A stretch of DNA of 64,000 bases from Microbacterium testaceum StLB037 (GTDB taxonomy: Bacteria > Actinomycetota > Actinomycetes > Actinomycetales > Microbacteriaceae). The notes below the pieces were generated by a model. That model made no database searches. It saw only the letters and a program-made list of their open reading frames with translations, and was not told the DNA's origin. Positions 17,968-28,831 of this stretch are shown here, one piece after another; position 1 is the stretch's first letter, and the number at the start of each line of letters is the position of its first letter. The position numbers and the translations under genes were made by a program. The stretch lies in the NCBI RefSeq assembly GCF_008763945.1, contig NZ_VTQH01000002.1, positions 690,717 through 754,716 on the forward strand. The letters are read 5' to 3'.

Positions 17968-18906
17968 ATGACCGCCCTCTCCCCCGCCCGCATCGATCGC
18001 GCCGTCGGCGTCGTCCTCGTCTCGGCCGCGGGCGACGCCCTCGGCTCCGCGTACGAATTCGGCCCGGCCCTCGCCGACGACGTCGTTCCCGCCTTCGGCC
18101 GCGGGCATTTCGGCCACGGCGAGCGCGAGTGGACCGACGACACGAGCATGGCCGTTCCGATCCTCGACGAACTCGCCGCCGGGCACCGGCTCGAAGACCC
18201 GTCGTCGCTCGAGACCATCGTCCACCGCTGGCAGGAGTGGGCGCGCGACGCCCTCGACGTCGGAGCCCAGACCCGCCACGTGCTGTCCCGCATCCCCGCC
18301 GAGGGACGAATGGATGCCATCACCGCGGCATCCCGCGCCGTGCACGGCGCGTCCGGTCGCAGCGGAGGCAACGGCTCCCTCATGCGCACGGGCCCCGTCG
18401 CCCTCGGCTACCTCGACCGCCCGCGGGAGGAGCTCGCCGCGGCCGCCGGGGCCGTCGCCCGCCTCACCCACTGGGAGGACGACAATCTCGACGCGTGCGC
18501 GCTGTGGTGCGGGGCGATCCGCCACGGCATCCTGACCGGAGAACTCGACATGCGCGCGCAGCTCGACCTCGTGCCCGCCGAGCGCCGGGATCGCTGGGCC
18601 GATCTGATCGAGGCGACCGAGGGCCGGCATCCCCGCGACTTCGAACAGGCGAACGGGTGGATCGTCCGGGCGTTCCAGGGTGCCCTCGCCGCCGTCTCCG
18701 GGGCGGCGACTCCGCTCGACGCGATCGAGCGGGCCGTCCGCGGCGGCAACGACACCGACACGGTCGCGGCCATCGCCGGCTCGCTCGCGGGAGCGCTGTG
18801 GGGCGCCGAGGCACTGCCCTCCTCCCACGCTGAGGGCTTGCACGGTTGGCCGGGCATCGACGGCGCCGAGCTCGCGCGCCGGGCGCGGGTGGCCGTGGGG
18901 GCCTGA
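17968..18906 (+). CDS. ADP-ribosylglycohydrolase family protein
   Basis: A 312-residue all-helical hydrolase of the DraG/ARH family that removes ADP-ribose from proteins or small molecules. Metal-binding motifs are seen: TDDTSM at about 56-61 and GGNDTDTVAAIAG near residues 250-262, and GDALGSAYE near the N-terminus. -10-like TAGGCT lies six bases before the ATG. The substrate is unknown; no ADP-ribosyltransferase partner is seen nearby. Confidence 0.9.
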   Translation: MTALSPARIDRAVGVVLVSAAGDALGSAYEFGPALADDVVPAFGRGHFGHGEREWTDDTSMAVPILDELAAGHRLEDPSSLETIVHRWQEWARDALDVGAQTRHVLSRIPAEGRMDAITAASRAVHGASGRSGGNGSLMRTGPVALGYLDRPREELAAAAGAVARLTHWEDDNLDACALWCGAIRHGILTGELDMRAQLDLVPAERRDRWADLIEATEGRHPRDFEQANGWIVRAFQGALAAVSGAATPLDAIERAVRGGNDTDTVAAIAGSLAGALWGAEALPSSHAEGLHGWPGIDGAELARRARVAVGA

Positions 18907-18909
18907 CTC

Positions 18910-18939
18910 CTGAGTGGTACCATTTCTCGTACCACTCAG
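18910..18939. promoter_or_regulatory. toxin-antitoxin autoregulatory operator
   Basis: A perfect inverted repeat CTGAGTGGTAC (18910-18920) / GTACCACTCAG (18929-18939), spacer 8, lies just before the antitoxin ribosome site AGGAGG. GTAC-centred palindromes are typical of YefM operators; repression by the antitoxin-toxin complex is inferred. Confidence 0.75.
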
Positions 18940-18947
18940 GAGGAACC

Positions 18948-19196
18948 ATGGCCATCACGACGAGCGAAGCACGGCGCGACCTCTTCGGATTGATCGAACG
19001 CGTCAACCTCGACCACTCTGAAATCGAGATCACGTCGAAGCGCGGTTCCGCCGTCCTGATGTCCAAAGACGAGTACGACTCTCTGGTCGAGACCAGCTAC
19101 CTGCTTCGCTCCCCCGAGAACGCTCGCCGACTGCTCGACGGACTCGAGAGCGCCCGCGCCGGAGACGTCGAGGAACACGATCTCGTCGAACCGTGA
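18948..19196 (+). CDS. type II antitoxin, Phd/YefM family
   Basis: An 82-residue protein. The N-terminal part MAITTSEARRDLFGLIERVN is the dimerising DNA-binding Phd/YefM fold, followed by EIEITSKRGSAVLMS; the C-terminal acidic tail would wrap the toxin. ATG 18948 has a strong AGGAGG upstream; the longer in-frame reading would run through the operator. The last four bases overlap the toxin start (GTGA), ensuring coupled translation. Confidence 0.93.
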   Translation: MAITTSEARRDLFGLIERVNLDHSEIEITSKRGSAVLMSKDEYDSLVETSYLLRSPENARRLLDGLESARAGDVEEHDLVEP

Positions 19197-19459
19197 CGGA
19201 TCGCACGCTCGCCTGGACGCGGCAGGCCTGGGAAGACTACGTCTACTGGCAGACACAGGACCGGAGGACCCTGCGCCGGGTCAACCAGCTGATCGCCGAT
19301 GTCCTACGCGACGATCCCTTTGAGGGGATCGGCAAGCCAGAACCCCTGAAGCATGCACTGGCGGGCGCGTGGTCGCGCAGGATCGACGAAGCGAATCGGT
19401 TGGTCTACGTTGCAGACGGCACGCGCGTCACGATCCTGCAGGCGCGATACCACTACTGA
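19193..19459 (+). CDS. yoeB: YoeB/Txe family mRNA interferase toxin
   Basis: An 88-residue RelE-fold ribosome-dependent endoribonuclease. Alignment with E. coli YoeB places its catalytic residues at E50 (GKPEPLK), R69 (ANRLVY) and H87 (RYHY), all present, with the SRRI segment also kept, so the toxin looks intact. GTG 19193 overlaps the antitoxin stop. Known YoeB proteins cleave mRNA at the ribosomal A site. Confidence 0.93.
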   Translation: MTDRTLAWTRQAWEDYVYWQTQDRRTLRRVNQLIADVLRDDPFEGIGKPEPLKHALAGAWSRRIDEANRLVYVADGTRVTILQARYHY

Positions 19460-19629
19460 AGAGCGTCCCTCCCCCGGGAGAGCGCTGTATACGGTGTTCG
19501 GCAGGGTCCAATCACGCGCGAACCCACCGGGACGGCTCCTAGCCCCCGAACCACGAGGATCGGGCCAACAAACCTCCTGCGCCGACGACACGGTGCTTGC
19601 GGATGCCCGCCCCGCACGGAATGTGAGCG

Positions 19630-20451
19630 TCAGAGCGAGGTCACCACGCTGAACACCGTGATCAAGATCCCCACCGGCACGATCAGGGCGGCCGGGGCGA
19701 TCGCGATCCCGATCCACACCCACCGCGGCAGGCTGCGCTTGAGCCGACGCCCCTCCGGACCGACGGATGCCGAGAGTCCGGGCACCGCGCGGTCATCGCT
19801 GTATCCGTCGGTCTGCGTCCACGCCTTCGCGCCCACAGTGTCCCGGATTCGCGCGAAACGCTCCCACACCGCGGGGTCGTGCAGGTCGAAGCCGCCCGGG
19901 CGGTAGACGATCAGCATGTCGTCGCGCACCTCCACGTCGAGGTCGCCCGTCTCATCGATGAGCAGCGCCATCAGATCGGGCGTGAAGACGTACAGGGCGT
20001 CGCGCTCGTACCCTTTCGGCGCGAAGAGGTGGAAATGCGTGTCGAAGTCCCCCTCGAGCAAGAGTCGCTGATTCCGCCGAGGCTGATGCTGAAGAGACGA
20101 CAGGATGCCGTTGTTGCTCCGCGCATCGAGCACGAAATGCGGCAGATGCCGGGGCAACCGGATCGCCAGGTAGCCGAGGTTGATGTTCTTCACCGGCATG
20201 TTCACCGAGACGCTCGTGCGAATCGTGACGATCCCGCTCTGGCGAACGTTCTCGGCCGTGCGCGCCCCGCCGACGATCCGGCCGACCTCCCAGTCCGGTC
20301 CGGCGATGCGGTCCTGGACGTTGCCCGCCGTGGCGTACTCCCACATGTCGCCCGAGAGCGCGGGGGGCTCCGCGGTGGGCTGATAGCTCCAGCCGTTCGC
20401 CGCGGCGAAGGAGGCGAGGTCGTCGATGCGGGTGGGTTCGGGGGTGGTCAC
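19630..20451 (-). CDS. uncharacterised protein with C-terminal membrane helix
   Basis: A 273-residue protein. A globular N-terminal domain of about 230 residues is followed by one membrane helix at about 243-266 (WIGIAIAPAALIVPVGILI), making it tail-anchored with the domain in the cytoplasm. I do not recognise the family. The start GTG 20451 is exactly seven bases after a -10-like TAGGGT, so the message looks leaderless. It sits in the accessory-looking stretch beside the toxin-antitoxin pair. Confidence 0.7.
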   Translation of the reverse strand: MTTPEPTRIDDLASFAAANGWSYQPTAEPPALSGDMWEYATAGNVQDRIAGPDWEVGRIVGGARTAENVRQSGIVTIRTSVSVNMPVKNINLGYLAIRLPRHLPHFVLDARSNNGILSSLQHQPRRNQRLLLEGDFDTHFHLFAPKGYERDALYVFTPDLMALLIDETGDLDVEVRDDMLIVYRPGGFDLHDPAVWERFARIRDTVGAKAWTQTDGYSDDRAVPGLSASVGPEGRRLKRSLPRWVWIGIAIAPAALIVPVGILITVFSVVTSL

Positions 20452-20474
20452 TCGCCCGACCCTAGCGGGGCGCC

Positions 20475-20897
20475 TCAGAAGTCCTCATCCCTCAGCCCGA
20501 GCTCGTCCCAGCGACGCGCCACGACCTCCCCGGCCAGTTTCTCGAGCTCGAACCTTCGCGGAGCGCCATGCTTGTTCGCGGATGCGCGGCGCCACAGGAA
20601 GCGCTGCCCCACCGTCACACTCGGCAAGTGGTAGTCGAGAAAGCCGGCGTCGATCTCACGGAGGGTGTACCACCCCGGCCCGTAGTCCTCGAAGGGAAGT
20701 TCCTTCTGTCCGTCGGGCCAAACGACCAGGAACCACAACCACGGAGCCCGTCGCGGCCACGCCATTTCGAGGACGACGCAGGCGAGATGGCCGTGCGGCT
20801 CGCCGTCGACCGAGAGCGTCCAGACCGCGCGGTGGTAGGAACGCAATGACGTATCGGCGGGCTCGTAGATCCGAGGCTGGCCATCCGCGTCCATCAC
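20475..20897 (-). CDS. uncharacterised protein, Trp-rich
   Basis: A 140-residue soluble protein rich in Trp and Tyr (WTLSVDGE, PWLWFLVVWPDG, GPGWYTL), of unknown family. Position ATG 20897 or 20894. The gene lies between two other unknown genes on the same strand. Aromatic, acidic proteins of this size are common among lineage-specific or immunity-like genes, but nothing here shows that function. Confidence 0.6.
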   Translation of the reverse strand: MMDADGQPRIYEPADTSLRSYHRAVWTLSVDGEPHGHLACVVLEMAWPRRAPWLWFLVVWPDGQKELPFEDYGPGWYTLREIDAGFLDYHLPSVTVGQRFLWRRASANKHGAPRRFELEKLAGEVVARRWDELGLRDEDF

Positions 20898-20996
20898 CTG
20901 TCGCCCTTCACTCGTAGTTCAGCAGGTCGTAGCGAACCAGAGTCGACGCCCCACCATCGTCCGAGATCCAATGTCCTATGCGCTCGGCTCCCCCGT

Positions 20997-21335
20997 TCAC
21001 CCCTGATGCTCGCTTCCGAGCGGCCACGGCTCGTAGTGCACGTCGGCGAATGCGGCGACCTCCTGCTGCAAGCGCTTCGCGATCCCCGCGCCCGCCTCAC
21101 CCCAGGCTTCGCGAGCGGCATCGCTCTTCCACCCGTCGAACGGGTCGAACTGCGACTCCCACAACGTGTTCCACTCGGCGATCTCCCGCGTCAGCGCCTC
21201 TGAGAGACCGTACATCTCGGGGGTCGTCGTGTATCCGACATCCCAGGTGGGCGTCGAGTTCTCCCAGAGCGGCCAGTCACGCGTGTAGTCCGGGAAGAGC
21301 CGGATCACACGACGAGGAGGGGGGATCTGCGCCAT
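20997..21335 (-). CDS. uncharacterised small protein
   Basis: A 112-residue soluble protein with an aromatic N-terminal half ([15 protein letters not shown]) and an amphipathic C-terminal helix (ARE to AAFADV). Similar small proteins are scattered in actinobacteria as hypotheticals. I cannot assign a function. It is 99 bases upstream of the 140-residue gene on the same strand and downstream of ychF, so read-through from ychF is possible. Confidence 0.6.
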   Translation of the reverse strand: MAQIPPPRRVIRLFPDYTRDWPLWENSTPTWDVGYTTTPEMYGLSEALTREIAEWNTLWESQFDPFDGWKSDAAREAWGEAGAGIAKRLQQEVAAFADVHYEPWPLGSEHQG

Positions 21336-21386
21336 GGCGTCGAGACTATCCCCGGGCCCCGCCGCGTCGACCGGGGCGAATGCCGC

Positions 21387-22460
<1,074 letters not shown>

Positions 22461-22500
22461 GGGAGTCCAGGTTACCCGGCCCGGAGCCCGCTCACCCGCG

Positions 22501-23250
22501 TCACGGCCGCCGCGCGCGGAACGCGTGGGTCACGTACGGCAGGGCGACCGAGCCTCCGTCGGCGAGTTCGGGAACGGATGCCACGACCCCGTCGACCGCG
22601 GCCTCGATACCCGCGCGCTTGTCGGGGCTGGCCGTGATGATGTCGCTGCGCGAGACGACGAGGTCGCGCAACTGCGGCAGGGTGATCTGCCGCTCCCACG
22701 ACCACTCGCGGTGCTCCAGCCCCTCGTACGGCTCCGCCACGCGTGGTCCGGTCGTGGCGAGAAGCACCTCGGCGTTGGAGCCACCCATTGCCTCGGTGAG
22801 CCGTCGCACCCAATCGACACGGTCGTCGCGGATGTTCCAGACGAGCCCGAGCACTCCCCCGCTCCGCAGCACGCGGGCGGTTTCGAGGGATGCCGGCTCG
22901 ACGTCGACCCAGTGCCAGGCCTGCCCCATCACGACGGCGTCCAGGCCGGAATCCGGCAGCGGCAGATTCTCGGCCGTGCCGACGAACGTGGGCACACCGC
23001 GCGCGTTCTCTCGCAGGGTCGCGAGCATGTCGGCATCCGGATCGACCGCCACCACGTCGGCGCCGAGTTCGACGACGGCCCGCGTGAGCTTGCCGGTGCC
23101 TGCGCCGACATCGGCGACGCGCAGCGCGCGACCGGGCTCGCGCACGGGTTCGAGCAGCCACGCCACGGCCTCGGCGGGATACCCCGGACGCCCGGACTCA
23201 TAGGCGGAGGCCGCCTGCCCGAACGAGGTCGACTTCTCGCGATCGGTCAT
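22501..23250 (-). CDS. class I SAM-dependent methyltransferase
   Basis: A 249-residue methyltransferase (UbiE/type 11-like). SAM motif I is VADVGAGTGKLT (about residues 45-56), the acidic residue follows in VAVDPD, and the WHWVDV post-motif is typical of small-molecule methyltransferases. The substrate is unknown. ATG 23250 is fixed by a -10 TAGGGT seven bases upstream, part of a PafBC-type promoter; longer readings cross it. Confidence 0.88.
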   Translation of the reverse strand: MTDREKSTSFGQAASAYESGRPGYPAEAVAWLLEPVREPGRALRVADVGAGTGKLTRAVVELGADVVAVDPDADMLATLRENARGVPTFVGTAENLPLPDSGLDAVVMGQAWHWVDVEPASLETARVLRSGGVLGLVWNIRDDRVDWVRRLTEAMGGSNAEVLLATTGPRVAEPYEGLEHREWSWERQITLPQLRDLVVSRSDIITASPDKRAGIEAAVDGVVASVPELADGGSVALPYVTHAFRARRP

Positions 23251-23257
23251 GCCCCCG

Positions 23258-23280
23258 ACCCTACGCCGCCCCTCCGACAT
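23258..23280 (-). promoter_or_regulatory. PafBC-type promoter of the methyltransferase
   Basis: Minus strand: ATGTCGGAG (23280-23272), eight bases, TAGGGT (23263-23258), seven bases to ATG 23250. It is a perfect match to the window consensus. Confidence 0.65.
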
Positions 23281-23359
23281 GGCATCCGTCGGCGGACCGG
23301 ATGCCGCCGACCCCGGCGCGCCTCTTCGTCCCCACGGGAGCGCGGGTGAGGGTGGAGAT

Positions 23360-23953
23360 GTGGCTCTGGATTTCACCGCGATCGACTTCGAAACGGCGAA
23401 CTCCAGCGGTGCGTCCGCGTGCGCGGTGGGTCTCGCCCGGGTGCGCAACGGCCGCGTGGTCGCGACGGCGGCCTGGCTGATCAAACCGCCGGCCGGTCAC
23501 GACCACTTCGCTCCCATCAACGTGGGTATCCACGGCATCCAACCGTCCGATGTCGCGAACGCGCTGGGCTGGTCGGCGCAGCTCGAGCGCCTCACCGCCT
23601 TCGCCGGCGCCGACGTGCTCGTCGCGCATAACGCGGGCTTCGACATGTCGGTCCTGCGCCGCGCGTGCGCCGCCACCGGCGACGAATGCCCGCCCTACCG
23701 CTACATGTGCAGCGTGCAGATGTCGCGCAAGACGTACACGCTCGACTCGTACCGCCTGCCGCTGGTCGCCGCCGAAGCGGGCTGCTCGCCCTTCGCGCAC
23801 CACGATGCCCTCGCCGACGCCGTGGCCTGCGCCGAGATCACGATCGACTGCGCGCGCCGCGCGGGTGTCGACGACGTGCATGCCCTCGCCGCGCACCTGG
23901 GCGTGCGCGTCTCGCAGATCGCCGCAGAACCCGTCGAGCGCGCGGTCGCCTGA
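23360..23953 (+). CDS. 3'-5' exonuclease, DnaQ/RNase T (DEDD) superfamily
   Basis: From GTG 23360 the protein has 197 residues and starts right at the fold: Exo I AIDFETAN (D9, E11), Exo II HNAGFDMSVL and Exo III HHDALADA with the general-base His. It would trim single-stranded DNA or RNA ends. GAGGG lies upstream at 23348-23352. An ATG at 23249 in frame adds 37 non-conserved residues and lies inside the divergent promoter. It is directly upstream of rmuC on the same strand. Confidence 0.85.
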   Translation: MALDFTAIDFETANSSGASACAVGLARVRNGRVVATAAWLIKPPAGHDHFAPINVGIHGIQPSDVANALGWSAQLERLTAFAGADVLVAHNAGFDMSVLRRACAATGDECPPYRYMCSVQMSRKTYTLDSYRLPLVAAEAGCSPFAHHDALADAVACAEITIDCARRAGVDDVHALAAHLGVRVSQIAAEPVERAVA

Positions 23954-23978
23954 GCTCCACCGGCCCGTCTTTCCGCCG

Positions 23979-24001
23979 ATGTCGGAGGTCTGGTGCAAGC
24001 T
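23979..24001 (+). promoter_or_regulatory. PafBC-type promoter of rmuC
   Basis: ATGTCGGAG (23979-23987), eight bases, CAAGCT (23996-24001), six bases to ATG 24008. The first base of the -10 is C rather than T, otherwise it fits. Confidence 0.6.
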
Positions 24002-24007
24002 GACCCC

Positions 24008-25342
24008 ATGGATGCCATCGCCCTCCTCCTCGTGATCATCGCCCTCGCCGTCGGCGTCGCCGGCGGGTGGTTCGTGGGTTCGTCGCGTAGTGCTGCCCGT
24101 GCCGCCGCCGAGCAGCACGCCCTCGGTGCGCGGGTGGCCGCGGCAGAGACGGCGCGGGCGGGCGTTCAGGCGCAGCTCGAACACCAGGTCACGTTGTACC
24201 GAGAGCTCGTGGCCCAGTCACGAGCCGACCAGGCGGCACGCGAAGAGCGCGAGCGGCGCGAGCAGACGGTCCTCCGCGCTCTCGACCCGGTGCGCGAGAC
24301 GCTCGACACCATGCAGCGCAAGGTCGACGGCCTCGAACGCGATCGGGTCGAGCAGTACACCGCCCTCGGCGAGCAGCTACGCCTGTCGCGCGAGGCCGAC
24401 GAGGCACTGCGCGCGACCACCGAATCGCTCGCCTCGGCCATGCGCTCCGGGACCACGCGGGGCGTCTGGGGAGAGACGCAGCTTCGCCGGGTCGTCGAGG
24501 CCGCCGGGCTCACGCGCTACGTCGACTTCGACCTGCAGGCGGCGATCTCGAGCGACGCGGGAGCCGGGCGCCCCGACATGGTGGTGCGCCTCCCCGGTGG
24601 AAAGTCTCTGGCGGTGGATGCCAAGGTCCCCCTCGACGCGTACCTGCAGGCCAGCGCCATCCCGGTGACGGCGCACGGCGACGAGGGCGCCCGTCGCTCC
24701 GCCCTTCTGACCAAGCACGCTCGCGCCGTGCGGGCACACGTCGACGCCCTCGCGAAGAAGGCGTACTGGGCGGGTCTGACCACGAGCCCGGAGTTCGTCG
24801 TGTGCTTCCTGCCGAGCGAGTCGCTGCTCGCCTCGGCCCTCGACGAAGACCCCACTCTGCTCGACTACGCCTTCACCCGTCGCGTCGCCCTCGCTTCCCC
24901 GGTCAACCTGTGGGCCGTGCTCAAAACTGTCGCGTTCACCTGGACGCAGCAAGACGTCTCCGATGAGGCGCGCACGCTCTTCGCGCTCGGCACCGAGCTC
25001 TACGAACGTGTCGGCAAGCTGGCCGAGCACGCCAACGACCTTCGTCGTGCCATCGAAAGGACGGTCGACAGCTACAATCGCTTCGCCGGCTCTCTGGAGT
25101 CGCGCGTGCTCGTCACGGCACGCAAGTTCCCGGGGATCGACGAGACGAAGCTCGACGCGGTCGCCGCGCCCGTGGCCCTCGAGGCGACCCCCCGCCGCTG
25201 GACGGCACCCGAGATGATCGCGCCTCGCGAGGGGCATGGCGAGAATGCTCTCCCACCGGTCGGCGACGACGGCGACCCCACCACGCGGGCCGACCTCGGC
25301 GCGATCCGCCAGCGAGCGGGGCTTTTCGAGGAGGGTTCTTGA
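24008..25342 (+). CDS. rmuC: DNA recombination protein RmuC
   Basis: A 444-residue protein with an N-terminal membrane helix (residues 3-22), a long coiled coil (about 30-150) and the RmuC nuclease-like domain (GVWGETQLRRVVEAAGL; DMVVRLPGGKSLAVDAKVPLDAYL with the D-x-K core). RmuC limits inversions at short repeats in E. coli. ATG 24008 was chosen because it follows the -10 at leaderless distance. A DNA-maintenance gene under a damage-type promoter is consistent. Confidence 0.92.
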   Translation: MDAIALLLVIIALAVGVAGGWFVGSSRSAARAAAEQHALGARVAAAETARAGVQAQLEHQVTLYRELVAQSRADQAAREERERREQTVLRALDPVRETLDTMQRKVDGLERDRVEQYTALGEQLRLSREADEALRATTESLASAMRSGTTRGVWGETQLRRVVEAAGLTRYVDFDLQAAISSDAGAGRPDMVVRLPGGKSLAVDAKVPLDAYLQASAIPVTAHGDEGARRSALLTKHARAVRAHVDALAKKAYWAGLTTSPEFVVCFLPSESLLASALDEDPTLLDYAFTRRVALASPVNLWAVLKTVAFTWTQQDVSDEARTLFALGTELYERVGKLAEHANDLRRAIERTVDSYNRFAGSLESRVLVTARKFPGIDETKLDAVAAPVALEATPRRWTAPEMIAPREGHGENALPPVGDDGDPTTRADLGAIRQRAGLFEEGS

Positions 25343-25375
25343 GGAAAGGGCCCGGTCGTGACGCGCCCGCGAGGC

Positions 25376-25585
25376 TCAGGCCCCGCCGGGGACCCAGCTC
25401 AGCAGGCTCACCACGGCCGCGGAGACACCGACGAAGGCGCCCACCATCCACCACGCGCTGACCTCGTGGCCCTCGTCACGCCGGACGCGGAGAAGCACGT
25501 CGGGGCGGCGCGCAGGGTCGACTGCGCTGGCGATGACCGCCTGTGCACCTGTCTGAGGTGCGGCCTGGTTCGTCGGAGCTGCCAT
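25376..25585 (-). CDS. small membrane protein, unknown
   Basis: A 69-residue protein with an Ala/Gln-rich N-terminus, a basic stretch (LLRVRRDEG) and one membrane helix at about 45-66 (WWMVGAFVGVSAAVVSLLSW). ATG 25585 has GGGGGA about seven bases upstream. It is convergent with rmuC; no partner is evident. Confidence 0.65.
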   Translation of the reverse strand: MAAPTNQAAPQTGAQAVIASAVDPARRPDVLLRVRRDEGHEVSAWWMVGAFVGVSAAVVSLLSWVPGGA

Positions 25586-25789
25586 GGACGATCCCCCTTC
25601 GGGTCTCGGAAGAACACAGCGTCGCCGTTGACACTCCTAGAGATTCTGCCAGACGCCCCCTGAGACACCGGTCACGCTTGCGTCACGACACGCCCGGCTG
25701 TATCTGCGCATCCGGGCCTCGACCGCGCGTCGCGGCACGCGAGCGACAGCGCACACAGCGCCGAAGCGGAAGCGCTCAGCGCCCCGGCG

Positions 25790-26779
25790 TCACAGCCACT
25801 TCGAGGTCAGGTGCTCCGACGAGATGCGGCGGAGCGTTCCCGACGCACCCCGGAGCACCACACTCTCGGTGTAGATGAAGTCGCCGTCGCGGCGCACGCC
25901 CTGCACGAGCTGGCCGTCGGTGACGCCCGTGGCCACAAAGATCGTGTTCTTGCCCTTCACCAGGCCATCGGCCTCGTAGACCTGGCCGTCGACGTCGAGG
26001 CCGGCATCCCGACCCTTCTCCTTCTCGTCGTCGGTGCGCGGGGCGAGCACGCCCTGGATGTGACCGCCCAACGCCTTGATCGCGCACGCGGTCACGATGC
26101 CCTCGGGGCTCCCGCCGATGCCGACGCACATGTCGGTGCGGGCGTTGTGACGAGCGGCGTTGATACCGCCGGCGACGTCGCCGTCGCTCATGAGGCGGGT
26201 GCCCGCACCGGCCTCACGGATGTCGGCGATGAGTTTCTCGTGGCGCGGACGGTTCAGCACCGACACGACGATCTCATCGACCGGCTTTCCCAGCGCCTTC
26301 GCCAGCAGGCGGATGTTCTCGGCGATGGGCAGGCGGATGTCGACGACGCCCACACCCGCGGGGCCGGTGACGAGCTTGTCCATGTAGAAGACGCTCGAGG
26401 CGTCGAGCATGGTGCCCTGGTCCGAAACGGCGATGACCGAGAGCGCGTTCTGTCGACCGGCGGCCGTCAGCGAGGTCCCGTCGATAGGGTCGACGGCCAC
26501 GTCGCACTGGGGTCCGCGGCCGCTGCCGACGCGCTCCCCGTTGTAGAGCATGGGCGCGTTGTCCTTCTCGCCCTCGCCGATGACGATCGTGCCGTCGAAG
26601 TTGACAGTGCTGAAGAACGCGCGCATCGCGTCGACGGCCGCCCCGTCGGCGGCCTCCTTGTCGCCCCGACCGATGAAGGGGACGGCGCGGATGGATGCCG
26701 CTTCGGTCGCTCTCACCAGCTCGAGCGCCAGGTTGCGGTCGGGGTGCAGAGGGCTCATGTCGGCAGTCAGGCTCACCAT
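25790..26779 (-). CDS. glpX: fructose-1,6-bisphosphatase, class II
   Basis: A 329-residue GlpX-type, metal-dependent phosphatase of gluconeogenesis; actinobacteria usually rely on this class. Motifs are GEGEKDNAPMLYNGE and DPIDGTSLTA of the lithium-sensitive phosphatase fold, and GIGGSPEGIVTACAIK. A -10-like TACAGT lies six bases before ATG 26779, so it is probably leaderless. It is divergent from fba, the adjacent glycolytic/gluconeogenic step; in mycobacteria glpX instead sits by fum. Confidence 0.96.
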   Translation of the reverse strand: MVSLTADMSPLHPDRNLALELVRATEAASIRAVPFIGRGDKEAADGAAVDAMRAFFSTVNFDGTIVIGEGEKDNAPMLYNGERVGSGRGPQCDVAVDPIDGTSLTAAGRQNALSVIAVSDQGTMLDASSVFYMDKLVTGPAGVGVVDIRLPIAENIRLLAKALGKPVDEIVVSVLNRPRHEKLIADIREAGAGTRLMSDGDVAGGINAARHNARTDMCVGIGGSPEGIVTACAIKALGGHIQGVLAPRTDDEKEKGRDAGLDVDGQVYEADGLVKGKNTIFVATGVTDGQLVQGVRRDGDFIYTESVVLRGASGTLRRISSEHLTSKWL

Positions 26780-26956
26780 GGGGCCACTGTATCCAGCGAA
26801 CCGTGGACAATCGCGAGATTTGACCGGACGTGCAGCGAAGGAATCGACGTTCTTAACGGATCAGCAGAACCGCCCGGTTCCTGCCGCGCCCACGCCGTCA
26901 CGATCCGGCGGCTTCGCTAGAGTGACGGTGTCCCGACAACACCAAGGAGCACCTCC

Positions 26957-27985
<1,029 letters not shown>

Positions 27986-28001
27986 CACCGCGTCATCCCG
28001 C

Positions 28002-28029
28002 GAACGCCTCGGCTCCGGCCGGGGCGTTC
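28002..28029 (+). terminator. intrinsic terminator of fba
   Basis: An 11-bp stem (28002-28012 with 28019-28029, one G.T pair) followed by GTCGTTTCC. Confidence 0.75.
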
Positions 28030-28241
28030 GTCGTTTCCGGATGCCAGAACCCGAGCCACCGCGAGCACAACGGCGGGCCCGCCCGGCGACACGCCGCGCC
28101 CCCGCCACCGCAACCGGCGCGTCGGGCGAACGCGCCGCCGTTGGGTACACGCCTACGCCCGCGCCACAGACCACCCGCCCTACAGGCGGCCGCCCCACAG
28201 GCCACCCGCCGCACAAACCCCGGCAGGGCCGAACGCCCGCC

Positions 28242-28787
28242 TCAGGCGCGGTACATCTCGAGCACCGTCGGCGCCCCCGCGGGCGAGGACAGCACCTCGA
28301 TGGCATCCCCCGCTCGAATCTCGCCGGCACGGCGGACGCGCAGGTAAGCGCCCAGGCGCCCCTCGTCGGAGAAGCGCTTGACCCACCCCCGGGCCGCCGA
28401 CCCGCCGACCCAGCGAGCGAACGTCGCGCAGGGCGTGCGCGGCGAGGTGACCTCGACCTCGACGGTGTCGCCGATGCGCCAGACCTCGCCGATGCGCGCG
28501 CCGTTGACGTCGAGACCCTCGACCCGCAGGTTCTCGCCGAACCACCCGGGGTGCAGCTCGCGACCGAGCTCCGACTCCCAGAACGCCGCATCCTCGGCGG
28601 CGTAGGCGTAGACCGCCTGATCGGGCCCACCGTGGTGCTTGCGGCTCGCCTGGACGTCGGAACGGATGCCGAGCGTGCCGACGCGCACGCTCCCCTCGAG
28701 GGCACGTTTGTCGATCGCCGTCACCCCGACCGACCCGGCGTCCGGGTGCAGGCTGTGGACGGCGCAGACAGCGACGAGGTGAGGCAT
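28242..28787 (-). CDS. MOSC domain-containing protein
   Basis: A 181-residue YiiM-like MOSC protein. The conserved cysteine is in SPRTPCATF (about residue 119), with GWFGENLRVEGLDV and AVYAYAAEDAAFWE as family features. MOSC domains move sulfur or molybdenum cofactor groups; the substrate here is unknown. -10-like TAGCAT lies six bases before ATG 28787, so it is probably leaderless. Confidence 0.88.
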   Translation of the reverse strand: MPHLVAVCAVHSLHPDAGSVGVTAIDKRALEGSVRVGTLGIRSDVQASRKHHGGPDQAVYAYAAEDAAFWESELGRELHPGWFGENLRVEGLDVNGARIGEVWRIGDTVEVEVTSPRTPCATFARWVGGSAARGWVKRFSDEGRLGAYLRVRRAGEIRAGDAIEVLSSPAGAPTVLEMYRA

Positions 28788-28831
28788 GCGTCGATGCTAG
28801 AGCGTCCTCCCTCGGCACGGGGGCACGAGAG

